DNA from: Streptomyces carminius
GTDB lineage: Bacteria; Actinomycetota; Actinomycetes; Streptomycetales; Streptomycetaceae
Reading direction: 5' to 3'
DNA length: 64,000 nucleotides
Assembly: GCF_002794255.1 (NCBI RefSeq)
Contig: NZ_PGGW01000038.1
Location: 271,713-335,712 of the forward strand
Below are positions 8,207 to 16,192 of the stretch, one piece after another (the first letter of the stretch is position 1; every line of letters starts with the position of its first letter). The position numbers and the translations under genes are program-made. Below the pieces are notes generated by a model, which had not been told where the DNA came from, did no database searches, and saw only the letters and a list, made by a program, of their open reading frames with translations.

Positions 8207-8338
8207 TCACATCGACCGGATCTTCGCGTACCGCCACAGCGCCGGTGCCTCTGCCACCAGTACCGCGACGGCGGCGGCGCCCAGGGCGCCCACGATCAGG
8301 CGCACCACGGCCGCGGGAATGCGGATGCCGTTTCTCAC
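8207..8338 (-). CDS. 43-aa DUF6893-like membrane protein, last gene of hydrogenase operon
   Basis: Starts VRNGIRIPAAVVR and has one hydrophobic helix (LIVGALGAAAVAVLVAEAPALW), ending RYAKIRSM. GGAAGGAGGTGA precedes the GTG, and the start overlaps the protease stop by 4 nt (GTGA), arguing strongly that it is translated. Tiny proteins of this type are found at the ends of Streptomyces hydrogenase operons. A membrane-docking or stability role is conceivable but unproven. Confidence 0.72.
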   Translation of the reverse strand: MRNGIRIPAAVVRLIVGALGAAAVAVLVAEAPALWRYAKIRSM

Positions 8339-9225
8339 GGGGACTTCACCTCCTTCCCGGCGAGGGCCTCTGCGGTGACCGGCTCTCCGGCGGCCAGCCT
8401 CACCACCAGGGACTCCACCAGTACGACGGCCGCCGTGACGGCCCTCCGCACGGGCTCGCTGAGACCGACGGCCACATCCGGCTCGTCGCCGCGCATCCGC
8501 ACCAGCGGCTCGCAGCCGACGACCAGGACCCGGGGGAGCGGCGCGCCGCCGTCGGCCGCCAGCCGCCGGGCCAGGGCCAGTACGCCGACCGGGTCCATGG
8601 CATGCGCCGCGGGCATGCCCGGGGACTCCTCCTCCCGGGGGATCTCCGCCTCGATGACCGACAGGGTGCCCGGCGCCCGCCCGCGGGGGACCGCGTCGAC
8701 CAGCAGGGCGGTGCCGTACCCCTCCAACAGCCGGTAGGCCAGGTCCATGCCGCGGATGCCGAAGTCCGCGACCTGGACGCCCGCGGGCAGCGGGTGCCCG
8801 CGCAGCGCGGTGGCGACCTCCGGCCCGAACCCGTCGTCGGCGAGGAAGACGTTGCCGATCCCGGCCACCAGGATCCGGGCGCGGGCCGCCCCCGGCGCCG
8901 CGGGCGGCCCGGCCGGTTCCAGCTCCTCGGCGGAGAAGAAGAAGCGGTGGCCGATCTGGCTGCTCGCCCCCAGATCGCGCCCCGGATCGCCCACCAGGAC
9001 GACCGCGACGTGGCTGCGGCCCTCGAAGTCCTCCTCGACGGCGACGATCTCGGCGGTGCGGCCGGTGAGTGCCAGGTCGAGGATGTCGGCGCCGGGGGAC
9101 GGCCGCAGCCGCACCCGGTCGCCCCGGCCCAGCCGTACTCCGCCGATCACCGCCGTCCGGGCGGTGCCGGCGCCCGTGGTCCCCGGCTCCGCGGTCCCGG
9201 GGTCCGGGTGCGGCCGGCCGCTCAT
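8335..9225 (-). CDS. [NiFe]-hydrogenase maturation endopeptidase with extra N-terminal domain
   Basis: 296 residues. The C-terminal ~170 residues are a HupD/HyaD-type (M52) protease: ILVAGIGNVFLADDGFGPEVA (Ni-sensing acidic residues), GIRGMDLAYRLLEGYGTALLVDAVP and VVGCEP. It should remove the C-terminal tail of HhyL after nickel insertion. The N-terminal ~110 residues (GVRLGRGDRVRLRPSPGADILD ... IGHRFFFSAEEL) are a separate beta-rich domain absent from E. coli HyaD or HybD, perhaps for substrate recognition. ATGA overlap with the upstream 405-aa gene; GTGA overlap with DUF6893. Confidence 0.88.
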   Translation of the reverse strand: MSGRPHPDPGTAEPGTTGAGTARTAVIGGVRLGRGDRVRLRPSPGADILDLALTGRTAEIVAVEEDFEGRSHVAVVLVGDPGRDLGASSQIGHRFFFSAEELEPAGPPAAPGAARARILVAGIGNVFLADDGFGPEVATALRGHPLPAGVQVADFGIRGMDLAYRLLEGYGTALLVDAVPRGRAPGTLSVIEAEIPREEESPGMPAAHAMDPVGVLALARRLAADGGAPLPRVLVVGCEPLVRMRGDEPDVAVGLSEPVRRAVTAAVVLVESLVVRLAAGEPVTAEALAGKEVKSP

Positions 9226-10439
9226 GCGTCCTCCCGGACGGGACGGAACTCGCGGATGGTGCCGTGCAGCGCGAGCAGCTCCTCGGGGCCGAGCCCGGCG
9301 CAGCGGTCCAGGATCTCCCGGGCCCGGGGGTCGCAGGCCCGGGCCTCCCGCTGCTCCTCCTCCGTCAGGCTCATCACGCCGAGGATCAGCAGCCGGTCGA
9401 TCTCCGTGCCGTCGAACAGGTCGCCGGGGCTCTCCGGGGCGACCTCGGGGAAGTCGTAGAGGGTGACGGGGGAGGAGAGCACGGTGCGGGCGGACGACCC
9501 GCCGCCGTCCGCCTCCTCGCCCGCCTCCGGGGGAGCGCCGCCGTCGCCGCCGGCGGTCTCGTCGTCCACGAGCACCGGCCAGGTGCCCTGGTTCCCGCAG
9601 GCGCCGGCCGCCTCCCGCAGCCGCCGGGGCGGATCGACGAGCGAGACGAAGTACCCGGTGTCGCTGTGCAGCACCGTGTGGGTGGAGACGAAGGCGTACG
9701 AGCAGGCCTCCTCCCGGGCACCGCGGGCGTCCGCGTCGGGGACCGGGCACGGGGTGGTGTTCACGATGTCCACGGTCAGCCGGTACACACCGGCCGCACC
9801 GGCCGCACCGGCCTCGTCGGGGTCGTCGGCCCCGGCCGCCGCGGCGGGCTCATCGGCCCGGACGGGTTCGGCGGTGATCTCCACGGTGCCGCGCAGCGCC
9901 CGCCAGCGGCGCACCACGGCACCCGCGGGACGGCCCGCGCCGTCCCGCAGCGGCTCGCGGTCGGTGCCCGCCGGCACATCGACGGCGGCCCGCACCGGCC
10001 CGGGGAGGGCGGCCGCCAGAACCAGGGGGACGGACACCTCGCGCTCGGTCGCCTCCTGCCAGGCGAGGTGGCGCTCGCCGTCCACCGTCAGCTCGTCCAC
10101 GGCCTCGGGGCCGTCGGGCCCCGCACGTTCCAGGCCGCGGTCCACGACGTGCAGGAACCGCACGCGGACCGACACCCGTGTCCGTCCGGCGGGGCGGCCG
10201 GAGGTGTCGAGCAGCACCTGGGTGCGCATCCGGTACGGCTCGCCCAGCGCGGTGGCACAGGTTTGCGGGAAGACCCCGCCGAAGGTCCAGCGTTTGGTGT
10301 TCTTCAGCGCGGACCTGCGGTACGGCCAGAGCAGATAACCCTCGTAGAGGCAGGTGCGCACGATTTTCTCGGCCTTCCCGGCGGGCGCGCCCCAGGGGGG
10401 TGCCGCGTCCGGGGGCGCTGCCGGTGTCACGTCGTTCAT
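9222..10439 (-). CDS. Uncharacterised 405-aa hydrogenase-operon protein
   Basis: No family recognised with confidence, but its place in a tightly overlapping operon argues it is functional. It reads as a soluble beta-rich protein. The N-terminal part has KIVRTCLYEGYLLWPYRRSALKNTKRWTFGGVFPQ; the central part ends in RRWRALRGTVEITAEP; then come YRLTVDIVNTTPCP and SYAFVSTHTVLHSDTGYFVSLVDPP; the C-terminal helical part has DRLLILGVMSLTEEEQREARACDPRAREILDRC. No signal peptide or membrane helix. Comparable proteins accompany actinobacterial group 1h hydrogenases. Assembly, attachment or an electron-transfer partner are possibilities I cannot separate. Confidence 0.75.
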   Translation of the reverse strand: MNDVTPAAPPDAAPPWGAPAGKAEKIVRTCLYEGYLLWPYRRSALKNTKRWTFGGVFPQTCATALGEPYRMRTQVLLDTSGRPAGRTRVSVRVRFLHVVDRGLERAGPDGPEAVDELTVDGERHLAWQEATEREVSVPLVLAAALPGPVRAAVDVPAGTDREPLRDGAGRPAGAVVRRWRALRGTVEITAEPVRADEPAAAAGADDPDEAGAAGAAGVYRLTVDIVNTTPCPVPDADARGAREEACSYAFVSTHTVLHSDTGYFVSLVDPPRRLREAAGACGNQGTWPVLVDDETAGGDGGAPPEAGEEADGGGSSARTVLSSPVTLYDFPEVAPESPGDLFDGTEIDRLLILGVMSLTEEEQREARACDPRAREILDRCAGLGPEELLALHGTIREFRPVREDA

Positions 10440-10454
10440 GGTGCTCCGGTGGTC

Positions 10455-11207
10455 TCAAGGAGTTCTGGAAGTGCCGGAAGGCCCAGGGCTCGCCGGGACG
10501 GTGCCGTCCGCCCGGTCGAGCAGGGCGGCGACGGTCTCGTCCCAGGTGCCCAGCACCCGCCGGATCCGGTGGGTGTCGAGCCGGTCGTAGGTCTCCCGGG
10601 ACAGCCGCAGCCAGGGGCTGCCGCCGAAGTAGCGGTCCAGCAGGCCGTGCCACAGCCCGGCGGGCAGCCGGTAGGCGGCACCCTCGGCCCAGGAGATCTG
10701 GGCCGTGCCCAGCCGGCCGTCGGCGGCTTGGAAGAAGACCGTGCCGCCGAAGAGGAAGTCCAGCGGCACCTCCCCGTCCCGTACGGCGAGCAGGTACTTG
10801 GTGACGGCCAGTTCGGTGTCGCAGGTGCACGGAAGGGTCAGTTCGGCCACGGTGGTGTCCTCGAACGGGGGCACCACCGTCGTGATCCGGGTCCAGACCA
10901 GAGGGCGCAGGGTGGTGCCCCACTGTTCCGGCAGGCCGAACAGCTCGGTCAGGGACCGCTGTTCCCGTTCGCCGTGGCGGCGGCGGGCCACGTCGATCCG
11001 GACGGTGGTCGCCAGGCTGACCGAACGGACGGGGCCGCCGCCGGTCCGGGTGATCCGCAGTCCGAACCGCAGGGTGGGCACCGCGGCGAACCGCTCCGGC
11101 TCCGCGCCGGTGATCTCGAAGGACAGGGACGGGATGGCGTGCCGGGCGGCCGGGCCGCCCGGCACGGCTCCCGGTGCGCCGGCCGGGGTGCTGCCGGGGC
11201 CGGTCAC
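10455..11207 (-). CDS. DUF6084-like hydrogenase-associated protein
   Basis: 250 residues from a GTG overlapping the preceding stop (GTGA). The body begins PSLSFEITGAEPERFAAVPTLRFGLRI and continues through VYLARR-like and LFGLPEQWGTTLRPLVWT blocks to TLPCTCDTELAVTKYLLAVRDGEVPLDFLFGGTVFF and ISWAEGAAYRLP. A CTC pair of cysteines is present. The DUF6084 family is tied to hydrogenase loci in actinomycetes and has no known biochemical role. It is soluble by inspection. Confidence 0.8.
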   Translation of the reverse strand: MTGPGSTPAGAPGAVPGGPAARHAIPSLSFEITGAEPERFAAVPTLRFGLRITRTGGGPVRSVSLATTVRIDVARRRHGEREQRSLTELFGLPEQWGTTLRPLVWTRITTVVPPFEDTTVAELTLPCTCDTELAVTKYLLAVRDGEVPLDFLFGGTVFFQAADGRLGTAQISWAEGAAYRLPAGLWHGLLDRYFGGSPWLRLSRETYDRLDTHRIRRVLGTWDETVAALLDRADGTVPASPGPSGTSRTP

Positions 11208-11413
11208 GGCGGGGACAGATTCGGCATCTCGGGCAGGATCGGGTCGCGGCGGCCGGGGTCGATGCCGGTCGACCGGCGGGCCGTGGAGCGGTCGTCGGGC
11301 AGATGGCCCGGGGACTTCTCGTAGGAGCCCAACTCGTTGCCCTGCCTGACGCCCCTCACATGGGCCGCCCTGTCGGGCCGCACATCGGGTTTGCCCACGG
11401 TGATACCGCTCAT
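11204..11413 (-). CDS. 69-aa conserved hydrogenase-operon protein
   Basis: Hydrophilic small protein starting MSGITVGKPDVRPDRAAHVRGVRQGNELGSYEKSPGHL and ending PEMPNLSPP. Both ends are in 4-nt overlaps (ATGA with DUF5947, GTGA with DUF6084), good evidence for translation. No membrane segment, cysteine or known motif. It is rich in Arg, Gly and Pro and probably extended or folding on a partner. The role is unknown. Confidence 0.68.
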   Translation of the reverse strand: MSGITVGKPDVRPDRAAHVRGVRQGNELGSYEKSPGHLPDDRSTARRSTGIDPGRRDPILPEMPNLSPP

Positions 11414-12234
11414 GACGCCTCCTTACGGGTCGCTGATCGGGATGCGGTCGGATGCGGCGGGGGAGAAGGACCGGCGGCACGGCCGGCGGGGAGGGAGCGG
11501 AAGAAGTCCCCGATGTGCCGCCACACCTCGGGCCCGCCGTTCAGGCCCCTCCAGTGGGCGCGCACCACGGCCGTCAGGCGGTAGCAGTCGTCCAGCGGGA
11601 CGATCCAGTGCTCCCGGACTCCTTCGGTCCGGTCGACCAGCAGGGCCTCGACGTCGTCGGCCGGTGCCGCGGAGTCCGGGGCGCACGCCGCCAGCCCGCT
11701 CTCCACCTCGTGCCAGTGGTGCGGGTCCACGGTGGCGCGCAGCAGCCCCATCGGGCTCGGGTAACCGGCCCGGACCTCGCCGGACTCCCCGGCGCGGGTG
11801 AAGAACGCCAGGCCGACGGGGACGCCGAGCCCGGCCCACAGCGCGTCGTCGAGCACCTCTCCGGTCAGCCGGACCCTGCGCAGCGGCAGCAGCCGGTAGT
11901 GTGCCCCGCCCGCCTCCCGGCGGTCGAACAGCAGGGCGCAGGCGCGGCAGGCGCAGGAGACGGCGTCCGCGCGGATGTCCAGCAGATGGCGGTGCTCCGA
12001 CGGCAGGGGCTGGGAGCACAGGTCGCACCGCTCCCCGCCGGGGCCTCCGGGGCCGCCGCCGGGGTTGCCCGGGCCGCTGGGGCTCTCCCGTGTCCCGCTC
12101 CGTCCGGCCCGGTGGGCCGGACGGAGCGCCAGCCGGCGGAGCCGGGGCGCGGGGAAGGGCCCGACGGGCGGGGTGGGGGGAGGCACGGAGGCCGGGGTGG
12201 GGGGAGGCACGGAGGCCGGAACCGTCTCCGCCAC
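11410..12234 (-). CDS. DUF5947-like protein with Cys4 (zinc or iron) site
   Basis: 274 residues from a GTG six bases after the upstream stop. The Pro-rich N-terminus contains a duplicated ASVPPPTP encoded by a 24-bp tandem repeat. Then comes a CDLC ... CACRAC cluster within ERCDLCSQPLPSEHRHLLD and VSCACRACALLFD, like a rubredoxin or zinc ribbon. The C-terminal body has GYPSPMGLLRATVDPHHWHEVE and WIVPLDDCYRLTAVVRAHWRG. DUF5947 is found in actinobacterial hydrogenase operons; a metal-dependent maturation or redox role is plausible but untested. Confidence 0.78.
   Translation of the reverse strand: MAETVPASVPPPTPASVPPPTPPVGPFPAPRLRRLALRPAHRAGRSGTRESPSGPGNPGGGPGGPGGERCDLCSQPLPSEHRHLLDIRADAVSCACRACALLFDRREAGGAHYRLLPLRRVRLTGEVLDDALWAGLGVPVGLAFFTRAGESGEVRAGYPSPMGLLRATVDPHHWHEVESGLAACAPDSAAPADDVEALLVDRTEGVREHWIVPLDDCYRLTAVVRAHWRGLNGGPEVWRHIGDFFRSLPAGRAAGPSPPPHPTASRSATRKEAS
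12170..12217. repeat. Two tandem 24-bp repeats inside DUF5947 gene
   Basis: Unit GGGGTGGGGGGAGGCACGG plus AGGCC, present twice without a mismatch and in frame. It encodes a repeated Pro-rich segment in the N-terminal tail, so copy number can change without a frameshift. Confidence 0.8.
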
Positions 12235-12240
12235 GGCCGC

Positions 12241-12861
12241 TCACCCGCCCCGCTCGGCGGTGAGCGCGGGTTTGCGGAAGAGGCTGTCCACCGGGATGAG
12301 CGCGGCGGGTGCCGTCACGGGAACGGTCTCGACGTCCGGGTGTCCGATCTCGGGCGCGGCGGCGGACACCGCCTCCCGCACGGCCCGCTCCAGCGCCGGT
12401 GCCGAGGACGAACAGCCGCGCCCGCCGGCCCGCAGCCGGATCCGTGCCGTCGTGCCGGAGACCTCCAGCAGTTCCGCCTCGCTCCCGTCGAAGGCCGGCC
12501 GGCGGCGCAGCGCCTCCAGCGCCCGGCGGACCCGGGTCTCCGGCGGATCCGGGTGCAGGTCGTGCACCAGCAGCAGGTGGCCGACGAGTTCGTCGGCCGC
12601 GAGCCGGTGCGCCGGCCCGGTTCCGCCGTCCCCCGCACCGTCGCCTCGGTCCGCGTCACCGGCGTCACCGGAGTCGCCGGAGGCGCACCGGCCGAGGTGG
12701 TCCATGATCCGGGCGAGGCACTCGCCGTAGATGTCCACCAGTGTCTCGACCGTCTCGACGGCCCGGGCCGCCGCGGCGCTGTCCGGCAGGGCCTCCAGCC
12801 CGGCCAGCAGTTCCTCGGCCCGTGCCACCCGTGCGCGGGCGTACTCGTCGTCCCAGGTCAT
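12241..12861 (-). CDS. NifU C-terminal-domain-like protein of the hydrogenase operon
   Basis: 206 residues. The N-terminal half is helical (MTWDDEYARARVARAEELLAGLEAL ... VETLVDIYGECLARIMDHLG) with an acidic Gly/Asp linker. The C-terminal part follows the NifU fold (RVRRALEALRRRPAFDGSEAELLEVSGTTARIRL ... APEIGHPDVETV). Standard NifU domains carry Cys-x-x-Cys; here the region reads AGGRGCSSSAPAL, keeping only one of the two. It may therefore carry rather than build Fe-S clusters, or dimerise through a single Cys. It lies 11 bp after hhyL. Confidence 0.78.
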   Translation of the reverse strand: MTWDDEYARARVARAEELLAGLEALPDSAAAARAVETVETLVDIYGECLARIMDHLGRCASGDSGDAGDADRGDGAGDGGTGPAHRLAADELVGHLLLVHDLHPDPPETRVRRALEALRRRPAFDGSEAELLEVSGTTARIRLRAGGRGCSSSAPALERAVREAVSAAAPEIGHPDVETVPVTAPAALIPVDSLFRKPALTAERGG

Positions 12862-12872
12862 GGCGGCCGCCC

Positions 12873-14663
12873 CTACGCGAGTGCGCCGAGGGTCGGCGAG
12901 TGGCTCTGGAACAGGGTGCGGCCGCGGCCCAGGTACATGTGCACCCCGCACGGCAGGCACGGGTCGAAGCTGCGCACGGTGCGCATGATGTCGATGCCCT
13001 TGAAGTCCTCCGGCCCGTTCTCCTCGAAGATCGGGCAGCCCTGGACGGCGTCCTCGTACGGCCCCGGGGTGCCGTAGAAGTCCCGGGGACTGGCGTTCCA
13101 GGGGGTCGGCGGGTACGGGTGGTAGTTGGCGATCTTTTTGTCGCGGATCACCAGGTGGTGGGAGAGCACCCCGCGCACGGCCTCGTGGAAGCCCACGCCG
13201 ATGCCCTCGTCGGGCACCTCGAAGTCCTCGAAGGTCTTGGTGCGTCCGGCCCGTACCTCCTCCAGCGCCTTGTCCACGAAGTGCAGGGCCATGGCGGCGG
13301 CGTAGGCGACGAAGTACATCCGGGCCCGGTTGCGCTCGATGGTGTTGGGGAAGGGCGGGGGCGTCCACTCCAGCCGCGTCTCGGGCATGCCGGGGGTCTT
13401 CGGCAGGTCGATCTCGACGCTGTGCCCGGTGGAGCGGACATAGGGGGTGCGCACCTTGCCGGCCAGCGCGGTGGCCCACAGCCGGGCGATCGGGCCGCCC
13501 CCGGTGTCCAGGGCGAGGAAGTCGTTCGTACGCCTGTCGTACCAGCGGGGACTCATCACCCAGCTGTACTTGCCGCCCTCCGTCAGCTCGCGCTTCTGCG
13601 GGGCCGGGAGGGTGGTCTGGTTCCACGGGTGGCGGGGGTCGACGGGGTTGCCGAGGGGGTCCTTGGCGACGTACGTCTCCTCGCCGATCCAGTCCTCGTA
13701 GTACGAGCTGCCCAGCAGGATCCGCATGCCCAGGTTGATGTCGACCAGGTCGGTGGTGACCAGCTCGTTGTCGACGACGATGCCGGGGGTGACGAACATG
13801 GCGTTGCCCCACTCGTTCATCGTCCGGTAGTCGTAGTCGACCACCTCGGGATCCTGGAAGGCTCCCCAGCAGCCCAGCAGGGTGCGGCGGCGGCCGACCT
13901 CCTCGTAGCCGGGCAGTGCCTCGTAGAAGAAGTCGAAGACGTCGTCGTTGAGGGCGACGGCCCGCTTGACGAAGTCCAGGCAGCGCGTCAGGCGCACCAG
14001 GTAGTCGGTGAAGACCTGTGGTGTGGCCACCGTGCCGACGCCGCCGGGGTAGAGCGTGGAGGGGTGGACGTGGCGGCCCTCCATCAGGCAGCACATCTCA
14101 CGGGTGAGCCGGCTCATGGTGAGGGCTTCCTTGTAGGTGGAGCCCTCGAAGGGGTTGTAGGAGCGCATGATGTCGGCGATCGTCCGCTGGCCGTGCACGT
14201 CGCCGCGCGGCGCCGGGGTCCGCTCGGCGCGTTCCAGCACTGCGGGGTTGGTCTCCTTGACCATGCGCTCGCAGTAGTCGACGAAGACCATGTTGTCCTG
14301 GAAGATCGTGTGGTCGAACATGTACTCGGCCGCTTCGCCCAGATTGATGATCCAGTCCGCGAGCGGCGGCGGCTTCACCCCGTAGGCCATGTTCTGGGCG
14401 TAGATCGAGCAGACGGCGTGGTTGTCCCCGCAGATGCCGCAGATGCGGCTGGTGATGAAGTGCGAGTCGCGGGGGTCCTTGCCCTTCATGAAGACGCTGT
14501 AGCCGCGGAAGAGCGAGGAGGTGCTCCGGCACTCGACGACCTCCCGGTTGGGAAAGTCGATCTTCGTGTAGATGCCCAGGTTGCCGATGATCCTGGTGAT
14601 GGGATCGAACGCCACCTCGGTGAGGGTGCGCTGTTCGGCCGGGACGGTCTGGCTCGTCGTCAC
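12873..14663 (-). CDS. hhyL: [NiFe]-hydrogenase large subunit, group 1h type
   Basis: 596 residues. It holds the NiFe(CN)2CO active site. N-terminal L1 motif RICGICGDNHAVC (Cys75, Cys78) and C-terminal L2 motif FDPCLPCGVH (Cys569, Cys572, His575) provide the four metal ligands. After His575 is a 21-residue tail (MYLGRGRTLFQSH onward), to be removed by the operon's protease. GTG start with AGAGGA seven bases upstream. The start overlaps the stop of a 25-codon ORF that bridges from hhyS. Actinobacterial enzymes of this kind oxidise atmospheric H2 during starvation and sporulation (known for the group). Confidence 0.96.
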   Translation of the reverse strand: MTTSQTVPAEQRTLTEVAFDPITRIIGNLGIYTKIDFPNREVVECRSTSSLFRGYSVFMKGKDPRDSHFITSRICGICGDNHAVCSIYAQNMAYGVKPPPLADWIINLGEAAEYMFDHTIFQDNMVFVDYCERMVKETNPAVLERAERTPAPRGDVHGQRTIADIMRSYNPFEGSTYKEALTMSRLTREMCCLMEGRHVHPSTLYPGGVGTVATPQVFTDYLVRLTRCLDFVKRAVALNDDVFDFFYEALPGYEEVGRRRTLLGCWGAFQDPEVVDYDYRTMNEWGNAMFVTPGIVVDNELVTTDLVDINLGMRILLGSSYYEDWIGEETYVAKDPLGNPVDPRHPWNQTTLPAPQKRELTEGGKYSWVMSPRWYDRRTNDFLALDTGGGPIARLWATALAGKVRTPYVRSTGHSVEIDLPKTPGMPETRLEWTPPPFPNTIERNRARMYFVAYAAAMALHFVDKALEEVRAGRTKTFEDFEVPDEGIGVGFHEAVRGVLSHHLVIRDKKIANYHPYPPTPWNASPRDFYGTPGPYEDAVQGCPIFEENGPEDFKGIDIMRTVRSFDPCLPCGVHMYLGRGRTLFQSHSPTLGALA

Positions 14664-14737
14664 GGGGCGGTCCTCTCGGGCGTCTTCGGGGGCTTCGGCG
14701 TCCCGGGGAAGGCCGGGGCCATCGTCTTGGCGGGCAT
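14660..14737 (-). CDS. 25-codon ORF between hhyS and hhyL, possible coupling peptide
   Basis: Begins with ATG two bases after the hhyS stop and ends in a GTGA overlap with the hhyL start. Product MPAKTMAPAFPGTPKPPKTP plus ERTAP: Pro/Lys/Thr-rich, no membrane helix. The geometry suggests ribosomes pass directly from hhyS to hhyL through it. Whether the peptide itself matters is unknown; it may be only a translational bridge. Confidence 0.4.
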   Translation of the reverse strand: MPAKTMAPAFPGTPKPPKTPERTAP

Positions 14738-14739
14738 CG

Positions 14740-15792
14740 TCAGTGGCCGGTCCGGCGCGGCTGGTAGCCGGAGGTCAGCTCGGCGCGGTTGTGGCGCCAC
14801 TTGGGCTCCTTGTTCGCGGTCCGGTTGGTGATGGCGCGCAGCGACCGCACCAGCGGCCCGTAGGCGTTGCTCAGGAACGCGGACGACACGCTGCCGCCGG
14901 GGGGCTCGTCCATGAAGGGCATGAACTTGTCGGGGAAGCCGGGCATGGTGCAGGCGATGCAGATGCCGCCGACGTTGGGGCAGCCGCCGATGCCGTCCAT
15001 CCAGCCCCGCTTGGGGACGTTGCAGTTCACCACCGGGCCCCAGCAGCCGATCTTCACCTGGCATTTGGGGGAGTTGTAGTCCAGCGCGAAGTCGCCCTGC
15101 TCGTAGTACGCGGCCCGGTCGCAGCCCTCGTGGACGGTCTTGCCGAACAGCCAGGTCGGCCGCAGCTGGTCGTCCAGCGGGATGGGCGGTGCGTGGCCCG
15201 CCGCCTGGTGGAGCACCCACAGCAGGGTCTCCATGAAGTTGTCGGGCTGTACGGGGCAGCCGGGGATGTTGACGATCGGCAGCCCGCCGGCGGAGCGGAA
15301 GTCCCAGCCCAGGTAGTCGGCCAGGCCCATGCAGCCGGTGGGGTTGCCCGCCATGGCGTGGATGCCGCCGTAGGTGGCGCAGGTGCCGATCGCCATCACC
15401 GCGTAGGCCTTGTGCGCCAGCCGGTCGATCCACTGGTTGAGGGTGATGGGCTCGCCGGTGTCGGGGTCGTTGCCCAGCGAGGTCCAGTAGCCGTCCCCGT
15501 TGATGTTCTCGTTGGGCACGGAGCCCTCGATGACGAGGACGAACGGGCCCAGCTCGTCGTCGGCGGCCCGGTGGAAGGCGCGGGTGAAGCCCTCGCCGGT
15601 CTCGTAGGCCAGCACCTTGTTGTGCAGGTGCACCTTCGGGATGCCCGGGATGGCGCCGAGGACGACGTCCTCCAGGCTCGGCAGCGTCGCGGCGGTGACC
15701 GCGACGGTGTCGCCGTCGCAGCTCATGCCCTCCGAGATCCACAGGACGTGGACCTCCTCGACGCCGCTGGGGGCCGGTGCGTCGGTACTCAT
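14740..15792 (-). CDS. hhyS: [NiFe]-hydrogenase small subunit, group 1h type
   Basis: 350 residues carrying the Fe-S relay to HhyL. The proximal-cluster motif reads WISEGMSCDGDTVAV: Cys25-x-x-Asp28 instead of the usual Cys-x-x-Cys, the 3Cys-1Asp signature reported for the oxygen-insensitive actinobacterial-type enzyme of Ralstonia eutropha. Other ligand regions are GTCATYGGI, NIPGCPVQPDN, CDRAAYYEQGDFA, CWGPVVNC and GGCPNVGGICIACTMPGFPD. There is no Tat signal peptide, so it is probably cytoplasmic or attached through partners. GGGAGGA lies eight bases before the ATG. Confidence 0.95.
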   Translation of the reverse strand: MSTDAPAPSGVEEVHVLWISEGMSCDGDTVAVTAATLPSLEDVVLGAIPGIPKVHLHNKVLAYETGEGFTRAFHRAADDELGPFVLVIEGSVPNENINGDGYWTSLGNDPDTGEPITLNQWIDRLAHKAYAVMAIGTCATYGGIHAMAGNPTGCMGLADYLGWDFRSAGGLPIVNIPGCPVQPDNFMETLLWVLHQAAGHAPPIPLDDQLRPTWLFGKTVHEGCDRAAYYEQGDFALDYNSPKCQVKIGCWGPVVNCNVPKRGWMDGIGGCPNVGGICIACTMPGFPDKFMPFMDEPPGGSVSSAFLSNAYGPLVRSLRAITNRTANKEPKWRHNRAELTSGYQPRRTGH

Positions 15793-15894
15793 GGCGTCTT
15801 CCTCCCTGGAGCCTTCGGGACGGGCGGGGACGGGCCCGGTCCGGGGACGGCGTGGGCGAGGGCCCGAGAGCCCCCGGCAGCCGACCGCCTCAGA

Positions 15895-15923
15895 AGTCTG
15901 GCATTGCACGCAAACAACTACAA
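15895..15923 (-). promoter_or_regulatory. Candidate hhyS promoter
   Basis: Read on the minus strand: -35 TTGTAG, 17-bp spacer, -10 CAGACT. That predicts a start near 15888 and a leader of about 95 nt before hhyS. Match to the main vegetative consensus is partial; the location in the only AT-rich block supports it. Confidence 0.4.
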
Positions 15924-16186
15924 TTCGGACGCGCGGGAGTGGGAGGGCGTCAGCCGGATGCCCCGGCCGGGGCGGGCCGGGGAGACCGGTACCCGTCGCC
16001 CCGCCGGGAAGGACGAACCGCACGAGACCCACCGGGCAGTGCTCCGCGTACCGGGCCCCGCTCCGGGTGCGGCGCCCGGCGGGTGGTCGCGGGGGAGCGG
16101 GCGCATCGGTCCCGGTGGCGTGGGCCGGACGGGCGAACTCGGTGCCACGCCGTGGCGGCGCCCCCGGCGGACCCGCCGCGGCTGGC

Positions 16187-16192
16187 TAGCGT
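16187..16192 (+). promoter_or_regulatory. Possible -10 element for a leaderless hypA transcript
   Basis: TAGCGT (TAnnnT) ends eight bases before the hypA ATG, and no Shine-Dalgarno sequence lies in the interval. In Streptomyces this spacing is typical of leaderless messages. No clear -35 is visible. Confidence 0.35.

Noticed and set aside
12423..14532. Frames on either strand within hhyL that look like ordinary proteins
   Set aside because: They coincide with a certain hydrogenase gene and show only Arg/His/Leu-rich shadow composition.
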